Positions 16,444-25,449 of a DNA stretch of 64,000 nt are shown in pieces; position 1 is the first letter of the stretch, and each line of letters opens with the position of its first letter. This DNA is from Kiritimatiellia bacterium (GTDB lineage: Bacteria; Verrucomicrobiota; Kiritimatiellia; RFP12; UBA1067). A program made the position numbers and the translations under genes. Location: the NCBI GenBank assembly GCA_017405115.1, contig JAFRBA010000114.1, positions 30,315 to 94,314 on the forward strand, written 5' to 3'. The notes under the pieces are model-generated. The model saw only the letters and a list, made by a program, of their open reading frames with translations, ran no database searches and was not told the DNA's origin.

Positions 16444-19155
16444 ATGAGCCGTATCTCCATGGCCGACAAAGTGGTATTTGCACTTGCTGCTTCCATTTGC
16501 CTGGCGCTTGGCGCCACGGAGCAGGTGCAGTGGACCGGCGGGGGCGACAGGAACAACACTTTCGGAGATCCGAAGAACTTCCAGATGTGGGATCCTACGC
16601 TTGGCAAGAATGTAAACATCTTGCCTGAACCCGGATGGATGGTGTACTTCGCATCCAACACTCCACCCATGCACGTGCGGAACGACGACGCGGCATTGGC
16701 GTCGAGCATCACGTTCTATCTGCTCGGCAACACGCGCGTGTATTGGGACGTGACCACGAACAGCACTTTCAGGGGGATGCTGTATCGCCAGGATGGCCAA
16801 AAAACCGGCACCGAATTCGTGAAGGCGGGCGGAAATTCCACCCTTCAGTTCGTGCATGGAACACAGGCCTCGTATGATGCGTTCTACACGGTTGCGGAGG
16901 GAACGCTGAAGCTGCCAGACTACTCCGGCCGGACGGCTCCGTTCTCGACTTACAAAGGAGGTTTCTGCACGGTGTCAAACGGAGCGACGCTGGTGCTGTT
17001 CAGTACAGACAACAATCCTGAGACATGGTTCCAGTGGCTCAAATGCTATGGCACTATTACCAACGACAACCCCGCAACCACCAATTTCCTCGTGCAATAC
17101 TACACCGACAATGTCCCGAGCGTCATTGCCGGCACGGTTGGAGGCAATATCTATTTGCGCGTTGGCGAAGGGGAGTTCAACATCACATCCACGAACTGCC
17201 CCTTCATCAGGGTGAATCCGCGTTCGAGCGGTTCGAGCCAGACGGTGATAGGCATCGCGAAATTCGGCATGAAGGGCGAAACCGTGTCGTCCATCGGCGC
17301 CATCGAAACGCTTTCCGAGGAAGTGGGAAGCGCGAAATACGACAACGTCCTCTACCGCTACCTCGGCACTGGCGAGACCACGGACAAGACTTTTGAGTTC
17401 AAGTTGGACCAAAAATATGCCGAACGGAGCGTGGTCCATCCCTTCGGCATCGACGGCGGGCCGCATGGCGGCGCAATATTCACGGGTTTGTGGAAGGGCC
17501 TTACCTCTTACTTCCAGGTGTTCCGCGTGACGGGCAGCAACATCGTCCCCTGCCAGTACAACGGTACGATGGAGATAACGACAAGCGGAAACATACACTA
17601 CGCGCCGCACATCTTGAAGGACGGCACGGGCATATGGAGATTCAACGAGAACGGCAGCCGTTCCAAAATGTACGAGATTGGCATGACGGGGGCGTTCTCC
17701 GTTGAAGATGGCACGTTGCAGTTCGACACCCTGGGCGAGCAGGGCGAGAACTGCGCGCTTGGCACGGCTGGCGACCTCTACGACAAGTACTATGGCGCAT
17801 ACGACGCAGACAAGAAGGTAAACTGGGCGTATTCGTTCGGCACGACGAACGCGACTGGCGCGGCGGACAAGGAGGGAACGCTGGAGCATGTTGGCACGAA
17901 CATCGCTTATGCGGCGCGCAGGAAGATTTCGCTTCTTGGCAACGGGCGGCTCAAGAACTCCGGCACGAACGTCCTTGCCCTTCGCGGTGTTTCCGCGCGC
18001 GCGCCGGGCGAGCATACGTTCACTTTGGACGGCGCAAACGCGATGACAAACGCGATAGCCGAGGTCTCGGACGGCGTGGAGGGCGCGCACGTGTCGGTGG
18101 TGAAGGAGGGAACTGGCAAGTGGTGGCTCAAGGGTAACACGACATTCTCCGGCGATCTCGTGGTGAAGGGCGGCGAACTGTACGTCGAGGCGAACACGAA
18201 CAAGTTCAACTGGTTCCGCTTGACATTCCGAAAGACTGGGTCGACCTCGGACGCCTATGTGATGCCGGGCGAATTCGCGCTTTACGACAAGGACGGCGTG
18301 CGCCAGAACAAGAATTTGACCAGACCTGCTGGCGTGCCCAGTGGGAATGCCGTGCGCGTGAGACGCGAGTTCTGCCATCTCAAGCCGGGTGAAATATACT
18401 ATGGTAACGCGATTTCCAGTGCCTTCCAGCAAGACGGAAATCGTCTGGACTATTTCACGTCGGACAGCTTGTCGACGCTGCCCGTTGCATCCTATTACTA
18501 CAGAGCGCCGGACGAGAACATTCAGTATCTGTGGGTGCCTGTTACGATGCGACTGAAGGACAGCGCAAAGGAGATCGCGTCGTTCGACATGTGCGCGGCA
18601 ACTTGGCAAGAGCCTCGTCAACCCCTGTCGTACTTCGTAGAGGGCAGTCAGGACGGATTGAACTGGCAGATGCTGAGCGACAAGCCCTCTGGATCCTTCA
18701 CATTTCAGGGCGTGGGGAAATGGTATTCCAACGGAGATTCTTTTGTCTCCGGCGAAGTGCGCAAGGTCTCCGACGGCAAGGGCTACGCGATCGCCGGGCA
18801 TCCAGAGGTCTCGTCGCTGCCGAACGTCCGCAGCGTGCGCGTCGACGCTGGCGCGCTGCTGAAGACTGAATACGAGAACGTCGGCGAGATACGGGGGCTC
18901 AAGGTCGCCGCAGTTGGCGGCGGAACGATCGACGGATTCAAGTTCGCTGAGGAAGGTTCGGTGGATCTGGTCGACGTTCCGTCCAGGGGCGCCGTGGAAA
19001 TGCCGGTGAACATCGTGAACGACGGCGGCACCAAAGCCAACATCGCGGGCTGGCCGATCACCGTCAACGGAGCTGTTGAGACGCGTCGGAGCGTCGAGTT
19101 CACGGGAGCCTCTTTCAGGATCGTGCCCAAAGGCTTGTACATCATGTTCAACTGA
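16444..19155 (+). CDS. Secreted beta-strand-repeat adhesin with discoidin-like domain
   Basis: A 903-residue exported protein. The start at 16444 follows AGGAGGT by 5 nt and gives the signal peptide MSRISMADKVVFALAAS ending LALGA. An ATG at 16396 with its own AAGGAG would add 16 residues and is possible. The first 650 residues are beta-rich repeats of the autotransporter-associated type (VVKEGTGKWWLKGNTTFSGD; FSVEDGTLQFDT). Residues 590-760 resemble an F5/8-type (discoidin) domain (WFRLTFRKTG, PGEFALYDKDG, YFVEGSQDGLNWQML), which often binds glycans. It is preceded by a candidate c-di-GMP riboswitch and heads the plus-strand cluster of secreted catabolic proteins. No membrane anchor or sorting signal is visible. 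Confidence 0.78.
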   Translation: MSRISMADKVVFALAASICLALGATEQVQWTGGGDRNNTFGDPKNFQMWDPTLGKNVNILPEPGWMVYFASNTPPMHVRNDDAALASSITFYLLGNTRVYWDVTTNSTFRGMLYRQDGQKTGTEFVKAGGNSTLQFVHGTQASYDAFYTVAEGTLKLPDYSGRTAPFSTYKGGFCTVSNGATLVLFSTDNNPETWFQWLKCYGTITNDNPATTNFLVQYYTDNVPSVIAGTVGGNIYLRVGEGEFNITSTNCPFIRVNPRSSGSSQTVIGIAKFGMKGETVSSIGAIETLSEEVGSAKYDNVLYRYLGTGETTDKTFEFKLDQKYAERSVVHPFGIDGGPHGGAIFTGLWKGLTSYFQVFRVTGSNIVPCQYNGTMEITTSGNIHYAPHILKDGTGIWRFNENGSRSKMYEIGMTGAFSVEDGTLQFDTLGEQGENCALGTAGDLYDKYYGAYDADKKVNWAYSFGTTNATGAADKEGTLEHVGTNIAYAARRKISLLGNGRLKNSGTNVLALRGVSARAPGEHTFTLDGANAMTNAIAEVSDGVEGAHVSVVKEGTGKWWLKGNTTFSGDLVVKGGELYVEANTNKFNWFRLTFRKTGSTSDAYVMPGEFALYDKDGVRQNKNLTRPAGVPSGNAVRVRREFCHLKPGEIYYGNAISSAFQQDGNRLDYFTSDSLSTLPVASYYYRAPDENIQYLWVPVTMRLKDSAKEIASFDMCAATWQEPRQPLSYFVEGSQDGLNWQMLSDKPSGSFTFQGVGKWYSNGDSFVSGEVRKVSDGKGYAIAGHPEVSSLPNVRSVRVDAGALLKTEYENVGEIRGLKVAAVGGGTIDGFKFAEEGSVDLVDVPSRGAVEMPVNIVNDGGTKANIAGWPITVNGAVETRRSVEFTGASFRIVPKGLYIMFN

Positions 19156-19168
19156 GGCGCCGCCGGAA

Positions 19169-22100
19169 ATGACACTGAATGTGCGCGTTTGCTCCGCGCT
19201 TCTGGTCCTGTTTGCATCGGTCGCCGTCGCGTTGTCGGCGGCGGATGCCGCGGTTCTCGAACTTTCGCCCGGTACGACCGAGGCGCTGATCGCGCCGGGA
19301 GCCGCGCCGGCGACGCGCTTCGCCGCGAGCGAGCTTACCAACTTCCTTTCCCGCGTGTTCGGAGCGCCGGTGCCGGTCGTCACCAGCCCGACCGCCGGGC
19401 GGCGGCAGATCGTCGTCGGCACGAACGAATGGTCGAAGGCCGAGGGCATCGACCCCGAGGCGACGGGCAAGGACGATGGGTTCGTCATCAAGGCCACTGC
19501 CGACAGGCTGTATCTCTGCGGCGTGGACGGCACGTACAGGTGGTACGAGGAGGCGTTCCGGCGCAAGGCGAACGGAGGGGGTCTGATGCAGGGCAGGAGG
19601 TCGTCGTCGTTCGCCGTCTACGAGTTCCTTGAGCGCTACTGCGACTGCCGCTTCTACTGGCCGGGCGAGCTTGGAGAAATAGTGCCGCGCGCCGATAAGG
19701 TGCGCGTGCCGATTGGCGAGCGCGCGTTCGCGCCGGAGATGATCATACGCAAGTACTACCATCCGAAGTTCGCCGATCCGCCGCCGTGGAAGGACAACGG
19801 CTGGATTGAGGACTGCGAGTATTCGGAAAGCCAGGGGATGAGCTACAGCTGGTCTCGTCTGCGCATGGGGTCGTTCGACATCCCGTGCTGCCATGGCATA
19901 AACGGGTTCGAGTTCCTGCGCAGGTTCGGCAAGGAGCATCCGGAGTGGTTCGCTCTCAAGAAGGACGGGACGCGCTTCACGAAGTACGAAGGCTATCCAT
20001 GTTCGCGCCACGGGATGGTTTGCCTCACCTCCGGCGTCATGGAGGAGCTGTACAAGGACGTCAAGAGCTACCTGACAGGCGAAAGCCCGGACGTGCGCAA
20101 GATACACAAGGGGGCGGACGGGAAGTGGGGCTGGTCGCATTCGTTCAGAGGCCGCAAGTACGTGGACATCATGCCTAACGACAACCAGTACAAGTGCTGC
20201 TGCGAGAATTGCAGGGCGAAGTACAACGAGAAGGATCCGTCCGGACTGTACGCGTCTGAGCTGGTATGGGGCTACACGCGCGACATCGCGAACCGGCTCA
20301 TCCGCGAGAAGGTGCCGGGCTACGTGACGCAGATGGCGTACGAATGGTACAGCCGCGTGCCGGATTTCGACATCCCCACGAACGTGATGGTGATGGTGGC
20401 GAAGACGGGGCCGTTCTCGATGCGCAAGCCGGACATGCTTGCGCGCGACAACGCGGTCGTCAGGCAGTGGAAGAAGAAGGTCGGGAATGTCTGGATATGG
20501 ACATACCCGAACAAGTACGGCAAGCTGAAGGTGGTGGGCGTGCCGACGATGACGCCGTGGGCGTGGGGGAAGTACTACAAGATGATCTCGCCCGACGTTT
20601 TCGGCGCGTTCGCCGAGTCGGAGTGCGACCGCTTCTTCTTCAACCACCTGAACTACTACGTGTTCTCGCGCGTGTGCTGGGACCCGTCGGTGGACGTGGA
20701 CGCGATCATCCGTGAATACTTCGAGCGCTGCTACGGCGCGGCGGCGCCGGATGCGGAGAAGTTCTGCCGCGAGCTGGAGGACAAGTTCCTCGACGAGATG
20801 GTCGGCGCGTTCGAGATGACGGGCGAAGGCCCCCAGGCGAAAGCGCCAAGCGTTCACGAGATATGGACGCGCATCTATTCGCCCGCCGTGCTGGAGAAGT
20901 GGGGACGGCTTCTCGACACGGGCGCGGCGAAGCTCGCGAAGGGGTCGGTCGAGGCCAGGCGCTTCAACCTCTTCCGGGACGAGCTGCTCGGGATCATGCT
21001 GCGAACCTCCGACGAATATCTGTCGGTTGCGGACGCAACCAGGGCGGCGGCGAAGTACAAGGAGAATCCGCCGAAGAGGAACCTCGTCAGGCGCGACATG
21101 GGGTGGTACGCCACCAAGTGGGACAAAACGGAGAGGATCGTGTCCGACCGCTCTGTGAAGGTGGTGTCCACGAATGGCACGGCCGTGGCGCTGTACTATC
21201 TGGACGGAAGCGCCGGGGAATCGCTGAAGCCGGAAACGCGCTACCGCATTTCGTTCTTCGTGAAGGGGAAGGACATCGTTTCCATGCGGCAGGGCGGCGG
21301 CGCGGGACTTTCCCTTTGCGACGCGCGCAACAACTTCTTCCCAAGCCCTTCGGCGCTTTCCGGGACGTTCGACTGGCTGCATCAGTCGTTCGAGCACAAG
21401 ACCGCCCCAGGGACGAACAAGGGCGGGCGCAGCTACATCTACCTGCGCATATCCGGCGCAAACGGCACGGCGTGGTTCGACGGCGTGACGATAGAGGAGA
21501 TGCCCGACCATCTCGCGGAGCCGGGAAAGTGCGCTGTGGTGGTCGCCCCGACGGCGTCGAAGGTGACGCGCTTCGCCGCGAAGGAGCTGGCCAAGTTCCT
21601 GACGCGCAGGTTCTCCGGCAGGGAGGTCCCCGTGAAAACGGCGCCGACGGAAGGCGAGTTCGCGTTCGTGGTGGGCGACAACGCCTGGAGCCGCGCCGCC
21701 GGGATCGACCCGACGAAGCTGCCGCGCGACGGCTTCGCGGTCAAGACCGTGCCGGGGCGCGTGTACATCTGCGGCGTGGACGATCCCAAGATGGACATCG
21801 AGCGGCGCATGGGCGTCAGGTGCGAGATGGCGAGCCTGTTCGGAGTGTACGACTTCCTGGAGAAGGTCGCGGACTGCCGCTTCTTCTTCCCGGGCGAGCT
21901 GGGCGAAATCGTGCGCAGGGGCGACGACCTGCCGATCCAGAACCTCGACTACACGTCCGCGCCGGACTACACGGCGCGGCGCATCTACGACGGGCTGAAA
22001 TGCGAATACTTCGACCCGTCCAACAAGGTCGGCCGTGCGTTGAACCTCTATCGCACGAGGATGGAGACGGAGTACGTTCCCTGCTGCCACGGCCTTGCGC

Positions 22101-23764
22101 ACCACGACTTCATCAACCGGTTCGGCAAGACGCACCCCGAATATTTCGCGCTCCAGCAGGGCCGGCGGAACGTCAACCCCAACTACCGCCATCCGCAACA
22201 GTTCTGCTTCTCGAACAAGGGGTTCAGGGACGCGATGTACGAGGACATCGTGAAGGCTCTGAAGGGCGGAGCGAAGTATTTCGACGCGATGCCCCAGGAC
22301 GAGATGGTGCCGTGCGAATGCCCCGACTGCCGGGCCGCATACGCCTCCGGGCCGAAGGGCAGCCCCGCGTCGGAGCTCGTCTGGGGCATGGTCGGCGAAT
22401 GGGGGCGGCGTCTCATAGCGGACGGCATTCCCGGAAATCTCACGCTCCTCGCCTACTATCCGTACAAGGCGGTGCCGAAGGTCGAGCTGCCGACGAACGT
22501 CCAGGTGATGGTCGCCGTGTACGGGCCGTTCTCGCTCGTCAACAAGGCGCACCTTGCGGCCGACGACGCCACGATAAAGGCGTGGACGAAGAAGGTCGGG
22601 CACAAGGTGTGGCTCTGGACCTATCCAGACAAATACTCCGGACTCGATATCATAGGGCTGCCGAGCTTTGCGATGCGGGCGTGGGGAGAATACTACGGGA
22701 AGCGCAACGACATGATATTCGGCTCGTTCGCGGAAGCCGAGGTGGAGCGCTGGTTCTACAACCATCTCAACTACTATGTCTACGGCAAGGTGTCGTGGGA
22801 CAACTCCGTCAACGTGGAACGGCTGCTCACGGACTACAGGATGCGAATGTTCGGGCCGACGCTCGTTGAATACTACATGGGCAGGTTCATCGACGACCTG
22901 GAGGAGAAGTGGACGAAGAAGGTGGCCGGGCGCATGAAGGAGACGTCGCTGGGGCCGCAGTCGATGGCGCCGTCGAACGACGAGATATGGCAGGACATAT
23001 ATTCGCCCGCCGTTCTAAAGTCCTATGACTCCATGCTCAGACATGCGCTGGACGCCGCCGGCAACTTGCCCGATCCGCTCGTCGCACGGCGGGTGGAGCT
23101 GTTCCGGAAGGAGCTGTACGATCCGCTCGTGGCGGCGAGCAGAATGTATTTCGACAAGAAAAGGAGAGTCGCAAGCCTGCCGGTCGTCAAGGCCGGAACC
23201 GACATGCCGCTCATCCCGTTCGACATGGACACGAACAAACTCTTCGGGGTGAAGTCCCGCACAATGCCGGAGCGCGACATCCGGGGAACGGCGAAGATAT
23301 GGAAGGAAGGCAAGTATCTTCGCGTGGCGTTTGATCTCGCGGAGCCGCGTCCCGGCGACTCGCTTGCCATCAGGCGCAAGCACGACGAGCGGCTGGTGTG
23401 CCAGGACGAGTCGGTGGAGATCCACTTCTGCCCCACTGGCGACAGGGACCTCACGTACCAGGTGCTGGTGAACGTCCTTGGAAGCCATGCGGAGGTGCGG
23501 AAGGTGACTGTCGGGCAGTCCACAACCATGGACTGGACCTGGAACCCGGAGCTCGTGGTCGACATCAAGCGCACGCGGAGGGGATACAAGTACGACGTGT
23601 CGATACCGCTCGACTCGTTCGAGCCGATGGCGAAGCGCGTGCCGGTGGAGCTTACGCGCAGCCGGATGATGAAGAGGCCGGACAAGTACCACCAGCTTTT
23701 CCACACCTCGCCGCTCGTTGACCAGTTCGGCGACTCGTCCAGCTTCTCGGTGGTGGAGTTCTGA
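19169..23764 (+). CDS. Secreted protein with two tandem DUF4838 modules and a CBM9-like C-terminus
   Basis: A 1531-residue protein. The ATG at 19169 gives a signal peptide (MTLNVRVCSALLVLFASVAV, cleavage near ALSAADA). The chain is an internal duplication. Module 1 (residues 26-630) and module 2 (780-1330) each have a GH20/GH67-type N-terminal subdomain (ATRFAASELTNFLSR; VTRFAAKELAKFLTR), a DUF4838 barrel with RF(Y/F)(W/F)PGELGEIV at about 161 and 904, PCCHG at about 238 and 971, and NHLNYYV repeated in both. Residues 634-780 look like a carbohydrate-binding beta-sandwich; residues 1350-1530 resemble CBM9. DUF4838 proteins are thought to be glycosidases related to alpha-glucuronidases; activity is inferred. 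The weak start site (CCGGAA) suggests coupling to the adhesin gene 13 bp upstream. Confidence 0.82.
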   Translation: MTLNVRVCSALLVLFASVAVALSAADAAVLELSPGTTEALIAPGAAPATRFAASELTNFLSRVFGAPVPVVTSPTAGRRQIVVGTNEWSKAEGIDPEATGKDDGFVIKATADRLYLCGVDGTYRWYEEAFRRKANGGGLMQGRRSSSFAVYEFLERYCDCRFYWPGELGEIVPRADKVRVPIGERAFAPEMIIRKYYHPKFADPPPWKDNGWIEDCEYSESQGMSYSWSRLRMGSFDIPCCHGINGFEFLRRFGKEHPEWFALKKDGTRFTKYEGYPCSRHGMVCLTSGVMEELYKDVKSYLTGESPDVRKIHKGADGKWGWSHSFRGRKYVDIMPNDNQYKCCCENCRAKYNEKDPSGLYASELVWGYTRDIANRLIREKVPGYVTQMAYEWYSRVPDFDIPTNVMVMVAKTGPFSMRKPDMLARDNAVVRQWKKKVGNVWIWTYPNKYGKLKVVGVPTMTPWAWGKYYKMISPDVFGAFAESECDRFFFNHLNYYVFSRVCWDPSVDVDAIIREYFERCYGAAAPDAEKFCRELEDKFLDEMVGAFEMTGEGPQAKAPSVHEIWTRIYSPAVLEKWGRLLDTGAAKLAKGSVEARRFNLFRDELLGIMLRTSDEYLSVADATRAAAKYKENPPKRNLVRRDMGWYATKWDKTERIVSDRSVKVVSTNGTAVALYYLDGSAGESLKPETRYRISFFVKGKDIVSMRQGGGAGLSLCDARNNFFPSPSALSGTFDWLHQSFEHKTAPGTNKGGRSYIYLRISGANGTAWFDGVTIEEMPDHLAEPGKCAVVVAPTASKVTRFAAKELAKFLTRRFSGREVPVKTAPTEGEFAFVVGDNAWSRAAGIDPTKLPRDGFAVKTVPGRVYICGVDDPKMDIERRMGVRCEMASLFGVYDFLEKVADCRFFFPGELGEIVRRGDDLPIQNLDYTSAPDYTARRIYDGLKCEYFDPSNKVGRALNLYRTRMETEYVPCCHGLAHHDFINRFGKTHPEYFALQQGRRNVNPNYRHPQQFCFSNKGFRDAMYEDIVKALKGGAKYFDAMPQDEMVPCECPDCRAAYASGPKGSPASELVWGMVGEWGRRLIADGIPGNLTLLAYYPYKAVPKVELPTNVQVMVAVYGPFSLVNKAHLAADDATIKAWTKKVGHKVWLWTYPDKYSGLDIIGLPSFAMRAWGEYYGKRNDMIFGSFAEAEVERWFYNHLNYYVYGKVSWDNSVNVERLLTDYRMRMFGPTLVEYYMGRFIDDLEEKWTKKVAGRMKETSLGPQSMAPSNDEIWQDIYSPAVLKSYDSMLRHALDAAGNLPDPLVARRVELFRKELYDPLVAASRMYFDKKRRVASLPVVKAGTDMPLIPFDMDTNKLFGVKSRTMPERDIRGTAKIWKEGKYLRVAFDLAEPRPGDSLAIRRKHDERLVCQDESVEIHFCPTGDRDLTYQVLVNVLGSHAEVRKVTVGQSTTMDWTWNPELVVDIKRTRRGYKYDVSIPLDSFEPMAKRVPVELTRSRMMKRPDKYHQLFHTSPLVDQFGDSSSFSVVEF

Positions 23765-23804
23765 TTTGACATAGACATCGAACAAAACAGAAAGGCAATC
23801 GAAA

Positions 23805-25373
23805 ATGAAGCAAACATCGTCCTGCCTGAGCGGCAGAAGGGGATTTCTAAGGGGAATCGGCGCCGTCGCGGTCGCGTCCGCCGTCGGAGGCTGCAAGAAC
23901 GGCCCGGCATGCGGTGGCGCGCCGGCATGCGCTCGCAAGGCGTTGAAGGGCGACAAACTCAAGTTCGGCGTTGTCGGCGCGGGCGGCAAGGGCTGGACGG
24001 ACTGGCGCAACATGTTCTGGCACGGCAACCTGCCGGTTGCCATCTGCGACGTCGACCGCGGCGCGATAGACAGGTCGCTTGCAGAGATTCGCGCGAAGGG
24101 GTTCAACGTCGCCGACGTTCGCACGTACACCGACTACCGCAAGATGATCGACGACCAGTCGAAGCTCGGCATGGACTTCGTCACGATCTCCACGCCGGAC
24201 CACATGCACGCGCCCCAGGCGGTCGCGGCGATGCGCGCGGGGCTGCACTGCTACGTGCAGAAGCCGCTTTGCAGAACTCTGTGGGAGTCGGCGCACATGC
24301 GCGAGGTGGCCAGGGAGACCGGGCGCCTCGTGCAGATGGGCAACCAGGGGTCTTCTGGCGACGGGCATCGCCGCCATGTGGAGCTGATACAGCAGGGCAT
24401 CATTGGCGACGTGCGCGAAATATACGTCTGGACGGACCGCCCGATATGGTTCCAGGGCGCGAAGGCGAAGCGGTTCGCCGCCGGCAGGGCCGCGACGCCT
24501 CCGAAGACGCTCGACTGGGACCTCTGGCTTGGCACCGCGAAGTGGCGCGAGTATCCGGAGAACCAGCCCGACGGCCTCGTCCTTCCCTGCAAGAACCAGT
24601 GGGCCGCATGCAAGAAGGGCGTATACCACGACTTCAACTGGCGTGCGTTCTACGACTTCGGGACGGGCGCGTTCGGCGACATGGCGTGCCACACCATGAA
24701 CCTCCCGTATCGCGGCGCGGAGCTTGAGGCCGTGAAGAGCGCGGAGTGCTACGACATGCACGAGTGGAACGACGTCGCCTTCCCGATGAAGAGCCGCGTG
24801 AAGCTCGTCTACGCGGCGCGCGCGTCCAAGGCGCGCCCGGGTGCGACGCTGCCCGAATGCACGGTATACTGGTCCGAGGGCGGCTTCATCCCGGACGATC
24901 CGCGCCTTGCGCCGATCATGAAGGTGCTCAAGGAGAACGAGAAAGGAGAAAACCCTCTCAACGGCTGCATCTTCGTCGGGTCGAAGGGAATGTTCGCCTC
25001 GCTCGATCCGTACGGCAACGACTGCGTTCTCATGCTTGACGGCGAGAAGGCGCCGCGCAACACCAGGGACCACGAGGCGTGCACGCTCGACCAGGTGCCG
25101 ATGTACATACCGCGCGTCCCCGGCAAGACCGACGACATCTGGACGGACATGGACCGCGAGCAGACCGGCGAGCTCTGCCGCGCCATACGCGGCGAGGCGA
25201 AGTGCTTCAGCGACGTCGACTACTCGACCGGCATTCTGGAGGGAATGCTCGTCGGCTGCATGTCGCAGCGGCTGAACCGCCCGCTCCGCTGGGACGCGGC
25301 CGCGTACCGCTTCGACGACAATGACGCCAACGCGCTTGTCAGGCCGTACATACGCCCTGGCTGGGAGTTCTAA
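23805..25373 (+). CDS. Tat-exported Gfo/Idh/MocA family oxidoreductase (lipoprotein-like)
   Basis: A 522-residue protein with a twin-arginine signal (GRRGFLRGIGAVAVAS) directly followed by a lipobox-like SAVGGC, so it may be a Tat-exported lipoprotein. The Rossmann motif GVVGAGGKGW is at about residues 50-60. The family motif TPDHMHAPQAVAAMRAGLH with VQKPL (the EKP-type lysine) follows near residue 130-150. The C-terminal half has the alpha/beta Gfo/Idh/MocA substrate domain (FYDFGTGAFGDMACHTMN). These enzymes oxidise or epimerise sugars with NAD(P). It lies 40 bp after the DUF4838 gene with AAAGG upstream, so it is probably in the same catabolic operon. Substrate unknown. Confidence 0.87.
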   Translation: MKQTSSCLSGRRGFLRGIGAVAVASAVGGCKNGPACGGAPACARKALKGDKLKFGVVGAGGKGWTDWRNMFWHGNLPVAICDVDRGAIDRSLAEIRAKGFNVADVRTYTDYRKMIDDQSKLGMDFVTISTPDHMHAPQAVAAMRAGLHCYVQKPLCRTLWESAHMREVARETGRLVQMGNQGSSGDGHRRHVELIQQGIIGDVREIYVWTDRPIWFQGAKAKRFAAGRAATPPKTLDWDLWLGTAKWREYPENQPDGLVLPCKNQWAACKKGVYHDFNWRAFYDFGTGAFGDMACHTMNLPYRGAELEAVKSAECYDMHEWNDVAFPMKSRVKLVYAARASKARPGATLPECTVYWSEGGFIPDDPRLAPIMKVLKENEKGENPLNGCIFVGSKGMFASLDPYGNDCVLMLDGEKAPRNTRDHEACTLDQVPMYIPRVPGKTDDIWTDMDREQTGELCRAIRGEAKCFSDVDYSTGILEGMLVGCMSQRLNRPLRWDAAAYRFDDNDANALVRPYIRPGWEF

Positions 25374-25408
25374 CGCCGACGAAAGCCCGGGTTCGCCTGA
25401 TCATTTGA

Positions 25409-25414
25409 TATACT
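25409..25414 (+). promoter_or_regulatory. -10 box (TATACT) before the SGNH-hydrolase gene
   Basis: TATACT in the 76-bp gap after the oxidoreductase gene, with no good -35. A transcript from here would start near 25421 and carry the AAAGG ribosome binding site before the ATG at 25450. It may be an internal operon promoter. Confidence 0.4.
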
Positions 25415-25449
25415 GTTGACATGGGAAATCCACTGAAAGGTACACGACG

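Noticed and set aside
19148..22765. 1205-codon open frame on the minus strand
   Set aside because: Antisense shadow of the DUF4838 gene; the protein has no domain pattern, and long antisense frames are expected at this GC content. The same applies to 31685-34081, 16975-19566, 25957-27720 and 5828-7072.
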